This document shows, in pieces, positions 1-12,600 of a stretch of DNA of 21,039 bases. The notes beneath the pieces are model-generated. The model had not been told where the DNA came from. It saw only the letters and a list, made by a program, of their open reading frames with translations, and did no database searches. Every line of letters starts with the position of its first letter. Positions within the stretch are counted from its first letter, which is position 1. The position numbers and the translations under genes were made by a program. This DNA comes from a virus, in the IMG/VR virus record IMGVR_UViG_3300009187_000606, positions 1-21,039 of that record. The stretch is one strand, 5' to 3'.

Positions 1-612
1 GCTAGTCAACCCAAATCCAAATATAGCTTTATCACCGCCATATCCTGCTGCTGCTAGTCCAACTCGTGCAGTACCAGTTAATGCGGTTTGATCAGCAGCA
101 ACAACACCAAGATTATTTACTAGATTAGTTGTTGATACCACACCGCCAATAGTACCAGTAAAACCAAATCCAAATATAGCTTTATCAGTCCCGTATCCTG
201 CTGCTGCTAGATTTCGTCTTGCAGTACCAGTTAATGCGGTTTGGTCAACAGCAACAACACCGGTATTAGATACTAGATTGGTTATTGATATTGCAGCAAT
301 ATCTGTTGCACCAAATCCAAATATAGCTTTATCAGTCCCGTATCCTGCTGCTGCTAGATAATATCTAGGAGTACCAGTTAATGCAGTTTGATCAGCAGCA
401 ACAACACCGGTGTTAGATACTAGATTGGTTATTGAAACAGCAGAGCTAGTCAACCCAAATCCAAATATAGCTTTATCACCGCCATATCCTGCTGCTGCTA
501 GTCCATATCTTGCAGTACCAACACTGAGTGTATCAATAGCCACAACACCAGCCTCATTTACTAGATTGGTTACGTTGGTAATACTGCCGGCCACACCAAA
601 TCCAAATATAGC
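1..612 (-). repeat. Kelch-like ~48-residue repeats at the distal end of the giant gene
   Basis: Five copies of the core DKAIFGFG (the first degenerate, SGKAIFGFG) are encoded, with DNA cores starting at 598, 457, 313, 166 and 13. Spacing is 47, 48, 49 and 51 codons in translation order. Each full unit reads roughly LAAAGYG.DKAIFGFG, then TNLVSNTGVV and ALTGTAR. DNA conservation is high: a 20-base core within aaatccaaatatagcttt is shared by all copies. The pattern fits a beta-propeller or kelch-like fold of about 48 residues per blade, common in phage fibres (family-level inference). The array continues past the window edge, so the blade count is unknown. Confidence 0.85.
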
Positions 613-3600
613 TTTCCCAGATCCACTTGGTGCTGATATATTCCAAGTCCAACTACTTGGCGCTGCGGTAAAGCTATATGTTCCACCTTGTGCTAATACA
701 TTCCAAGTCCAAGTAGTTGGATCTACAGAAAAGACAGATGTACCTATTGTGCCCGTTACTGTTGTTTGTGTTGTACCATAATATGGAAAATTTATACCAC
801 TAACAGGAACAGTTAATTGAGAATTACTGTAAACTGCTAATTGATTTGGAGCAACCGCTTTTAAGAAATACTTAGTAGCCTGAGTTGGCACTACACCTGC
901 AGTAATAACATCAGCTACGGCCCCATAACTTTGATTAGGAGCATATTCTTGAAGCTTGTTAACCGTTATCGTTAAGTTGTTATTAGTAGTTCCACCAATT
1001 AGAGTACCGGGGATTGTGATAGTATTAGATACTGCATAACCTAATCCTGGATTGGTTATGACAACATTATAGCCACCTAATATCCAACTTACATCAAATA
1101 CGGGGGATAGTATAGGATACTGAGTGAAGGTGAATGAGTTAGATGATGTGGTTGAACCAATCAACGGTATTACTGATCCACCCTGTGTAGCACTTACTGT
1201 TATATAATCTTGGCCGGTACAACGCATATAATTGCCTGTACCAGTAGACATAATAACAGCCTCGCCACCTGGTGCAAGCGATATAGAAAATCGAGTTGCA
1301 CTTATAATTGACAATACAAAATACTCTGTATTCAAATCTACGCCACCTATGCTTAATGCGTCAAATACAACAGGCATGCCTGGATACAACACATTAGTTG
1401 AGTATGTGCTTGGAATAGTCAAGTAACTTATAGTTGCGGTGATTGAGGTTGATGATACTGTTTGAGAAGAACTTACTTGATAAGTTCCTGTGCTATTAGG
1501 TAACCCTGATAGTTGTGAAATAATAGTAGTACCTGCTACGACCCCTGTTCCTGTAATAGTTGCCCCATTTACTATTAGTCCTGAGGTTACTGAGGTTACT
1601 GTCAATACATAACCAGCTATGGAACCTGTTACAACGCCAACAGTGCTTGGTGCGTTAGTATTTGTTACAGGGAAAGTAGTTGTACCAACCTCTTTTACGT
1701 AATATACTGTAGGCCCTGCACTTAAACCACCAATTGCTCTTGCAAATTTTAATGGCATATTTACATAGATATTTGTTGCTCCACCACTAGTATATGTCAT
1801 TGGTATTCTGTTTGAACCAGCAAGGGTAGCAGGTAATGTTCTGGTAATTAAATTACTGACAGATCCACTTATATTTGGATACTGACCTGACGTTGTATAC
1901 ATTGAAAACTGTTGACCAGTTATCTGACCCGGACTTATTGGCAAGTTACAATTAACAGTCATTGTACCAGTACTAACGGCCAAGTCAACCGCATCAGCCT
2001 GAGCAGTAACTAAGCCTGTACCTTGAGAATTAATTAATGTGAATACTGATGAATTTATTTGTTCTTTTACACTAAAGCTATTAGCTCCTGATACACCAGC
2101 CACGTAGTAAAGTTGACCAGATACAATGTTACCAAACACAGTAGATGATGCTGTACCAGTGCCAGTACCAACTCCAGTTGCAGTAAACGTAATACCTATT
2201 GCATTGAATGGGGCGCCAATTAAAGTATAGTCAGTAGTGCCAAGACTAACGATAGTATAAGTTTGTCCAACAATGAAGTTCCCGCTAGTAAACACAAAGT
2301 TAGTAAAGATTACAGTATCATTTACAGCCAAATCCATAGTTTGATTTGTTAGTGTTACTAGATTGCCTGTTGCAACAGTATTAGCCAGGGTATATACAAC
2401 TGGATCTGTTTGTGTAGAGATTGTAAATGTCTGTGAGCTACAAATTGTATGGACATAATATACTTCATTGGCAATGATGTTTCCAAATACATCACCAGTA
2501 AAGAATATAGGCATATTAACATAAAAACCATTGGTTCCGCCTGTTCCAGTAGGATTAAGAGGAACTGTTATAATATTTGAATCTTCAATAGAAGTTACTT
2601 CAAGTATGCCTGGATAGTTAACAGTTAGTATAGCTTGATTGATAACCTGAGCAGTGTAGAGTGTAACAGTATCAGCAGCAGCGGTTGCTGTAGTTAACGG
2701 GTACACCGAACCTGATTCTGTTTGTGAAATAGTAAACAATACGTCACTAACAATGCTTTGGACATAATACGTTACATCAGTAATAATGCCACCAATTGAT
2801 GCTCCATCAATTTTAATTGGCATACCTACGTAAAAACCTATTGTAGAACCTGATGCTGTAGGTTCACCAACACCGCCGTCGTAAGGATTAAGCCTAATAG
2901 TGTTAGAACCTGAATAGGTGTTTGTTACTCTACGAGGGAATCCTGACCAAGAATATATAACTTGATTTTCAACTTGGTCTATTTCTAATCCAATTCCTTG
3001 TCCACTGGCAAGAACTGAACCTATTGGAGGACTGGTACTTTCTAGTTGAATAGCCGAACTAGAAATCTGATTGTAATTTCCAGCATAGCTAGCACCATAG
3101 AACTGCTCAGGCAACCACTCAACTACTTGAGGTTCATAAGAAGTTCTATCAAAACGCATAGTAATGATATTTTCTCTTACAGGTGTTGAATTTGTAATTG
3201 CAAATGCTCTAGCACCTAAATTGAGAGATTGGCTAGAACCAGTACCTGTAGAATTAAAATTAATTCTAAAGTTGTCATTGATGGCATCATCATAGCTTGT
3301 ATACAGTGCAATAGTAGTTACTGGTGTACTGGATAATACATTCACATAATACCATTCCCCGTCTACTAAAGGTCCAATTGCAGTTGTAGCTACGCCAACT
3401 TCATATTGTACTTGATCACCAGTAACTAAGTTTGGAGCCTCTAATGTAATAGTGTTTAAGATAACATTAACTGAACCACTACCAAAAGTATATGTTTCGG
3501 CGGGATCAACTACGATTGTTGGTAGTACAGCATACCCTGAGCCAGGATTGATTACTTCAATTTCTAGCACCGAGTCTACGTTCATCACCGCTGCAAATAC

Positions 3601-6600
3601 AGCAGGTACACGAGGAGCTGGGTAAATTGAAGTATCAATATATGCAGTGACTCTAGGTGGTTCTGTGTAACTATGTGATCCATAAACTACTAGAACCGGT
3701 GGTAAGTCAGTATAAATTAATTCTCCAGGTAAATGATTATTAATAGGAGTACCATTTAGTCCTCTTGACAATCCACCTAAGGTGTATGTTTCACGATTTA
3801 CAGTTTCATAAGAAATTAACTCAGTACCTATTTTAACTGTACCTGCTACAGGGAATCCATTAATGTTAGATACTGCAATTTCAGTTGTATTAATTGAAAT
3901 ATAAGATTCCAACGTAGCGATATTGAAATCAGGATGACCAGTAATAGATAATCCATAATTCTGATACCACTGAGTATATTCCTGTTGATTCCAAATTGGA
4001 TTCTCAGGTAAGAATTGACTATCACTACTTGGATTACTATAAACCAATTCAGGAGAAATAAATTGAGCGTCACTAGCAACATATTGAGCAGGTAAGTCAA
4101 AGTCAGTGACATTCATTAAGTATGGTTCTGTCTTAGTGTACTTGAACAAGAATTCTTTAAACACTACATGATAGGGCTTAACTTCGTTTAAATAACCATA
4201 CAAGAAATCTTGATTATCTGAACTAAACACTTCATATGGCTTTAATTCTCTGAGAGTATGAGTTACGTCAACCAATGAAGTTTTATTAAGCCAAGGTAGA
4301 TAGTTTTGTGTTTCGGAAGTTTCCGCAACAATGTATTCAAATATAAGAATCAAACTCTTGTTTCTGTAAATTACAAAATCATCAATATAAATCTGTTCGT
4401 TTAATGCTCTAAGAATATAATAAGTTTCTGTTGACGGATACTGATCATATGGAGTTGTATCAAAATAATTGCCACCAAATCCAGTATTAGCTCCTGCATA
4501 ATCCCATAGAGATGACTTAAATGCAATTGTACCATTAGTCAAACCAATTCTAACCCAAACGCCATCTACCGTATAAATGTAAGTTTCAGAATTACCATTA
4601 CCATTTGTAGTTACTTCAGCAATTGTACCAAATGCTACAGAAAGGGTAGATAAATCAGAATACAAAGGCACTTGAACTGATGCTTTAGTATTATTATCAT
4701 ATCCAGTCGCCCACCAATTTACATATTCCCAATAATCTGCTGTATTGTAGAAGGGACCTGATTTATACAAGAATGTTGCTTGCGGGCTAAGTTCTATAAT
4801 AGGGAACTGAGCTAAAATTTCATTAGCATAAGTCAAATAATTTTTTACAGCTAATAATCTGAATAAGAAGAAGCTTTGCCTAGGTCTTACTTGAACACCT
4901 GAACGAACTGCTATTGGTAAGAATGGATCAGGTACAACTTGTCCTGAATCATCTACACCTGACATACTAGCTAAGAATCTTCTGTATAAGTATTGAGGCT
5001 CTACGTTAGCGCCATATCGAGGTAATCCAGATAAAAAGTCATCAGCATAGTCTGCTCTAATTAGATCATATGATGTATGACCAACATCATCATTCGTACC
5101 AGTTGAATATCCAATATGAAATACCGAGTCATTAACGTTAATATAATCACCGGAATTATATAATCCAAATGTGTTTGGTAACAGAGGTGCAAAATAACTA
5201 ATCCCTGAATTTTTAGGAGATCTAATATACGTTTCAATAATTGAATCTGATAGTGTATTACCTAATTTAGTGAATATTATATTTGTGTTTCTAACCCAGT
5301 AAAAATACACAGGTGCTAGAACATTATTGGCATTTAAATCAAACTGAGTACAATATAAAGTAACATCATATGGTGTACCTGGTCCTTGGTAATTTATAGG
5401 TAAATCAATGCTTGAAATCCAAGAATATACTGCAACGTCACTTCCAGGGAACACAGTGCCCCAATATTGACTATTATAAACTAAATCATTTTGATGATAA
5501 TTTACAAATCTAACATTGCTGGTATCAAACCATAACTGCCCAACGTTGGTAACTCCCCATTTCAAATTGTTTTGATTATTGTAATTAGCCGGATCAACGT
5601 TAGAAACATAATCTATATTTTCACTTACAGCACCAAGCAATTTACCTTGAAGAGGATCAATGTAGTCTAAATTTATTAGCGTTTCGTTGGTAAGTGCGCT
5701 AAACAATTGAGAATTTTGTATACGATTTATGTCAACTATTGGTGAGGAGCTTCTATAAAGAGACCAATCTTTTTCTCCACTCGTATTTAAGAAAGTGACA
5801 ACTTGTCCATTTACATAATCAGGTCTGAACAGAGGGGCTCCCACTATTACTGAATAATTATTAAAATCAAGTGCCGTTCCATAATATGGTTGCTTACCAT
5901 AATCAATATTTCTAGCATTGGCATTTTGTGCAAGCACATAGTCGCCAGTATTATTAATATTTTCATTATATACTGACAAGTAGTCAAACATATATACTGC
6001 ACCGGCATTGACAAATATATCTACCCACTGAGTTGCATTATTATCAAATACAGTGTCGTTAGTAAAGTTTTCATCATCTGTAAAATCAAAAGTAGTACTG
6101 CTATAGCGTGAACCAACCGGAGCACTGGCTACAAAAGAATTTTGCTCATTAAATTTGATAGTAGTACCAAACTGATTACGTTCACCTAAATGCGGACAAC
6201 TAACAGTTTGTGTTTTTGTATAAACTGTTATTCCTAATTCAGTTAGAGTATTAATATCAAAGACAGTAAGACTAAGACTTGCATTGGGTATTGCCAAGTC
6301 TTGATTAATTAGAGAGATAACCAAATATTCATTATTACTACCTGAAGTAGTAGCAGTTATGTTAGTAACTTTATTAGAATTAATTGCATTAGCTGCTACC
6401 GTAGCATTACCTTCAGGTATTAGGACCAAATAACCATTTAATAAAATAGGAATAGTTGCAGTAACATTGCAAATTGCCGTACCAAATATTTGACCATAAC
6501 TAGTACCACCATTGGTATATCTAAATATACCACCTTCTTCTACTTGATTATTAATCTGAAACGGAGCACTTACTAAAATTTCAGTTGATTGTAAATTATT

Positions 6601-9600
6601 AGCACTGGCTAATCCAAATTGTGAACCAATTGTATAATTATTTGGATTGGTTAATTGTTGGAAGTAAGTAAACTTATTTCCACTAATATTAATAATGTCA
6701 CCTGCTGTTAATGTACCTACATAATATAATGAGCTTCCTGCAATACCATATTGATTATCAGCAACTATAGTCCCATTTAAGGAAACGTAAATAGGAACAG
6801 TTTGCACACTAGCAATCATTCCATTACCATTTGAATTAGTCAATTGATACGGATTAAGTTGTTCTTTGCTAACTTTAATCCTAAATGTAGTATCATTTAC
6901 TATGCTATGAATATAGTAAATTTGGTTAAATGATATATTACTATTAGGGTAAACTGTACCGTAGAATATAACAGGATCATTAACATTAAATCTCCTAGTG
7001 CTAGCAGCGCATGTAATAGTATTGTTGGAACTAGATGTTTGAAAAACAGCAGTTCTAGCAGTTACGTGGTTCCAGCCCAATCTAAATACTTGAGGTAAAC
7101 CTGGAGTGGTATTTACTTGCACTTCTACGTTTTGAACAGACCTACTAAAAAGATAAGCGGCGCCTGCATTGGTAATTGAATTTACTGTTTGATTTGGTGC
7201 GCCAATTGTTACTGTTTGACCATAATAATCGGTAGAGATTGAATAACCAAAGTTATCTCCTACAGTAGTCAACGATAATTCGTTACCGTCAATAACTGTT
7301 ATATATCTATATGTTGTATTTGTTGCTGAACCAGTACCTGATCCAACTCCAGTTGCTATAAAAGATAACCCTACAATGTTATTAGTAGCACCTACTAGGG
7401 TAAAATCTGTAGTGCCTAAGTCAGTAATAGTATAAGTTTTCCCTACTATAAAGAATCCGGCTGGTGTTGAAAAATTGTTTCTTCTGTAAACATATACAGA
7501 ATTATTGTCATAGTCGGAAATATAAAGCCAATTCTTATCACCTGATATCGCAGTAGCAGCTCCCCAACTTGTTGTATTAGCCGGACCGGTAATTGGATTT
7601 TGATATAATATTAAGTCATCCGATAATACATTATTTTCTAGTATGTATAGGTAAACTGCAGGCGTAGAATTTGTTGTAGATGTTAAAGTAGAGGTTAAAG
7701 TAGAGGTTAAAGTAGGTGTTAAAGTAGGCGTAGTAATTGGTCCACTTGCCACTGATGTATTCCAAGTCCAAGTACTTGGTGTTACTGTAAAGCTATGTGT
7801 TCCACCTTCTGCCGATATATCCCAAGCCCAATAAGTTGGATCTACCGAAAAGCTATAATTAGTAGTTGGCTCTGATATTACATATAAATCACCCGCGTGA
7901 CTAATAGTAGTACCAAATGATCTATTGCCAGTAATAGTCTGTACTAATTGATAAGTTTGTAAAACTTCATTGTAAGTATATCTATATACTTCTCCTACTC
8001 CACTATCTCCTACTAAATAACCTAATTTTGTACCGGTTGCAACTGCACTACCATAAGTTGAACTATTTAATTTATTAAATTCTTGTTCATATTGATAGTT
8101 AATACTCTTTCTTAAGACTGCCCAATCACCAGTTGAATATGTATCTACCCATACTGTATTCTTAATGAACTCTGCATTCAATAAGTTTAAGTTATTAATA
8201 TCCGCAGGAGTAGCAACACGTTGAGTTTGAAAACTTAATCCCACACCCAAACCTGTAGCAAGTCTGATGTTAGGATCTAGATTTAGATTGATTATTACTC
8301 TAAATGGATCAACAATCTGAGTTGCAATATAGTAACCATTAATAGCAGCATTAAGATTAATAATTGCAAAGATATTGTATTGTGATAAATTATGTTGATT
8401 AGCAAAAGTAATCGTAACCGTACCATTTAAATTATTTAAAGCTTGAGTTATTGGTCCAATTGATGCAGGAGTATACACTTGCCAAGTACCTAAATAACTT
8501 GCTAGCCAAACATATTCTCTTACATAGAAGTCAGATAAAGGAATTACCGTACCATTTTGATTTACAGCAGTTGGTAAATTAGCATAAAAATAAGATGACA
8601 TTCTAACGTCATTATAATTTACATATCCTGCATCAGGATATAAAGTAGATGGTTGGTTGATAGGAGTAACCGCTAGGATATCAGGATCATTGATTGAACG
8701 ACCATAATTAAATAGCGAGTATAACGGAATTTCTTGTTCGGCACCTACAGTTGGGGCACCGTTAGTAAGAGCAACAATACTTGGATTACCAGTCATTAAG
8801 CTTTCACTAATCTTAAATTCTACAAAATTAGTGTTTAATACTCCACCAAACTCGCCTGCTTTAATAGCCCAATTTTCATAAATGTCATAATCTATTCCGC
8901 CCTGTGGTAGAGTTGCACCTTTAAATGCACTAGCTGCGTTTAGAGTACCTTTGTTTTTAATTAAATTTTTATAGACATTAATCTGTGTAATTTCAGTTAA
9001 ATCTACTGTTGTTAGATAATCTCTTGGACGATAACCAATTAAAGAAAAGCTTAATAAATCAGCATCTTCTTCTATATTAGCTTTGTTGCTATCATAATAT
9101 AGGGTGCTTTCATAGGATCTAGTACTAGAATTTGGCAATAATCCTTTTTGAATTTGATCATATTCAGTCTTTCTCCAATTCTGTTCATTGAAGGTAGCAC
9201 TTGGTTGAACTATTCTTAATGCTACCCAATACTTATTCTTGTAAAGTACAATAGAACCTTTAGTGTAAGTTATATCTTTGTTCCACTGCAATATATTGTC
9301 TTGGTTAAGAATAAAACCTGATGCAGTAAGAGTACCGTCCCAAGCAGCGGTTTTACTACCTCTAACATAAATTCTAAGTTGTCTAGAACCAGTTACTAAG
9401 TCATATATAACATCATCAAATAAAGTAACATTATTAAAGACAATACCGTCCTCTAGATTACCAATATTAAATTGTCCATATGCTAGTGAATCGCCATTAT
9501 TAACTGGTCTAGCGAGGAACAAAGTACCATCTCTAAGAACATTTAAATCGGTAGCTTGAATAGGATATAAATTCTGATTTAAAATGAAATTTTCTTGACG

Positions 9601-12600
9601 TATAGTAAGAGGTTGTACTATATATCCATCTCTATTAATTTTTAAATATCCAGCTGCTGGATTAATAGTTTCTAAGCTACCATTTTCCCAACCTAACTGA
9701 ACCCAATAAAGGAATTCAGATACCATTTGATTCCAACTAACTTCTATACCAGATTGAATCTCATCAAATACCATACCATGGGCACGTAAATATGCGCCAT
9801 AACTAGTTAAAAACTGAGCAACTTCTTGTACAGTATAGAATAATGTGCCATACGGTACTATTACTTCTTCATCATAATAATCAGTAGCAAGTTTAACCGT
9901 TAGAGTTTCTACATTAACTACTTCATTTATTCCTGTGAATTTTGGTTTAAGAGTAGTAAAATATGCTTGTGTTTGAGAATTACCAAATACTAAATATCCT
10001 TCACTTGTTATCTGAACAATAACAGAACTATAAATGATTCTATCAAAAGGTTGATTATCATATAATAGAACTTGATAACTTGCATCAGGAATTAATAGTG
10101 AAGCATTGGTACTATTAGGAGTAGCTTTTTCTATATAAAAATTAATTAAATTCTTATCAGTAAACCCTGCTACTCTATAAACTAATCTAACATCTAAATT
10201 GTTTAATAAGTCAATAATATTTTGAGTAGCATCTACCCCTAATTGTTTTTCATAATCAACTACCCAGTTCATGTAACTTGTTTTGGGCGTACCAGTACCA
10301 TAAACTTGAATGTTTGCAGGTACTAAGTGGCTACGATTATTAACTAAGTATTGATTAAACTCTGTGTTGAATTTATAATTGTCTAGGTCAGCACATAAAT
10401 TAAAGAATTGTGTAGGCTCGGTTAGAGCATATATTCTCATTAAATCAAAGGGCCAAGAACTGCTTCTGCGATAACTTAATTCAGCAGGACCCTCATCTCC
10501 AACTTTCCAATCATGTTGAAATGTAGAAGCGGTATAGTTACCAACAATTGCGTTAAACGGAGATAACAACTCACCTGCACTATTAACAGGTATTACTTGT
10601 AATAATTGAGGTCTTACAAATTGTTCTAATACTACTGGATTACCATCATTCCAATCAATACCCGCTGCTAAATCATTCCAAAGAATCAAGTTATTACTGG
10701 TATAGGGTGCTGGACCATATCTAGTTTCCCACCAACTTGGTTGCTCTTGGAATCCTAACATCTGCCATGGAGTTAAATTAGGTGTAGTAGTATCATAATA
10801 CCACTGATACACACCACGCCAATAACCCTGATAGATAGGTTCTTGATTTATCTTGTTTCCACTTTGATAATAGTTAAATGTAAATTGATCGTTTTTGTTG
10901 TATAACTGCTTCTTATAATCAATTCTATTTTGCCCGACCCAATTCAAAAACATTTTACTATAGATTTCTAAAATTTCACCATTAGTAAATGCAGTTTCTC
11001 TAAAAAATCCAGGTATAATGTCGTATTGCGATATAGGAACACTAGTGCTTAATTTCAAGTTGTTGTAAACTCTAAGTTCAAATTCAAGTAAAGCTTGGTC
11101 TCTGAAGTCTACTAATACCCCTAAATTAGTATTGTAGGTACCATATAGCTTGTTATATGAACCATCATGGCCCTTAATAAAATATGTGGGCTGAGCATAA
11201 TCTGAATCTAATACAACTTCGGGAATAAATGCAGGATATAATCCCAATTTAGTAGGAGTATTTGGAATATAACTACCATATGTTTGATTGTATTCTTTAA
11301 TTGTAATTACAGCACCATTTTGTAAAGGAGATATAATTGTTAGTGAAGGGGTAGTGGTACTAATAATATAATCTTGATTAGTAACCAATTGTTTGGTTAT
11401 AGTTACGTTAGATATAGTAGTAGAAAGATAAACTAATACACCTGAATAATTAGCAGTAGAGAAGTTATAAACTTGACTTAATGGGTAAGTCGGGGCGATA
11501 GATGGTGTAGTATATGTATAACTATTAATAATATAGGGTGACTTTGATGGAATCATGTCACTCCAAAAGAATGGCTGAGATTGAATCTTAACTTGATTAA
11601 TCTGAGTTAATGCATCATCTAATATAGTAGATGGATTAAATCTTTGTGTATAGTCTGTATTATTAACAGTGTCTACTAACAGAGTTTTAAATTTAATATA
11701 TTCTCTGCTATTAAACATTAACGCATTGAATATATTTTGATTTGGTTTTCTTAAGAATGCACCAGGTAATACTAATGATGCACTATTTTGTATTATTCTG
11801 TCGCCCCATGGAACTAAATTACCCAAATCTCTGTAATTGTTTGATCCAAATACTTGACCGGTTGTGTTTGGATTATTATAAAATATAGTTTGATATTGAT
11901 TTTTAATATCACCTACATTAGCAATTTCCAAGTTAGCATTAAGTGGATTATTACTTAAATTAATAGGAATGCTATAATATGCGGTGGTACTTACTTGATT
12001 ACTAAACAATAATATTTGTACAACAGTGTCAACTAGAATATCAACTAATATATGAACTACTGTAGAATTATTATTTACAGTATATTCATAATCGGTGCTA
12101 GGCAATAGTACATTGTTTATTAAAACTTTGATAACAGGCCAATTAGTAGCAGAAGTATTATTTACTGCAACATCACATGTAAAAAATACTTGCGGATCTG
12201 TTATATTATAATCAAATTCAAATACTTGATATTGAATACTGGGTGATACAGCGGTTTGCCAACCTAATTCTCTATTATAAAGACTTCTAGTTTCATAGTT
12301 ATAAACATAACCAGTATTGACATTTTGAGTTATAGGTTGAAAATTGCTTACATAATCAAAAGTATCGGTATTAATAGATACGTCAAAACTAATATCGCCG
12401 ATATTAGCCACTGTGCTATATCTAATTGGAAAACCTAAAACTTGATCTTTTGTTCCTGTTCCAATGCCATATGCAAATAATTTACTACCAATAAACGAGC
12501 TTCCAACATATACTGCTTTATCACCAAAGCTAATACCATTTTCGTCAAATACATCAAACAAAGGTGGCTGATTTACTGTATTTTTTTGTTGCGCTTGAAG

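Larger units (their letters stand above)
5745..8065 (-). other. FG-GAP (integrin-like) seven-bladed beta-propeller region within the giant protein
   Basis: Seven blade-like units follow the pattern 'FG..I......VI.AP......G.VY.F'. Their signatures are YGSAVATGTKLGYLVGD..VGEVYRY, FGTTISHAGDLYVISEP...AVYLY, WGAATAISG..WLYISDYDNNSVYVY, FGYSISTDYYGQTVTIGAP..AGAAYLF, FGLASA...ILVSAP..EGGIFRY, FGTTIKF..SFVASAP..AGAVYMF and YGTALDFNNYSVIVGAP..NGQVVTF. Several blades carry long insertions: a WTWN module and PTLT linker in the second, a VG.TYTI module in the third, and a YYV-type module after the fourth. FG-GAP propellers in integrins and bacterial adhesins mediate ligand binding. A recognition or scaffold role here is inferred. 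The DYDNNS loop could bind a cation, but that is not shown. Confidence 0.72.

Noticed and set aside
1-735. Variable repeat of a diversity-generating retroelement
   Set aside because: No reverse transcriptase or template repeat is present, and differences between units are not confined to adenine positions. The C-terminus is outside the window, so this stays untested rather than disproved.
410-781. Plus-strand open frame of 123 codons
   Set aside because: It is antisense to the repeat region of the giant gene; its composition mirrors the minus-strand repeats and it has no convincing ribosome-binding site.
3846-4112. Minus-strand open frame of 88 codons
   Set aside because: It lies in another frame inside the giant gene; the Leu/Ile-rich product reflects AT-rich antisense-like composition, and the giant frame is open across it.
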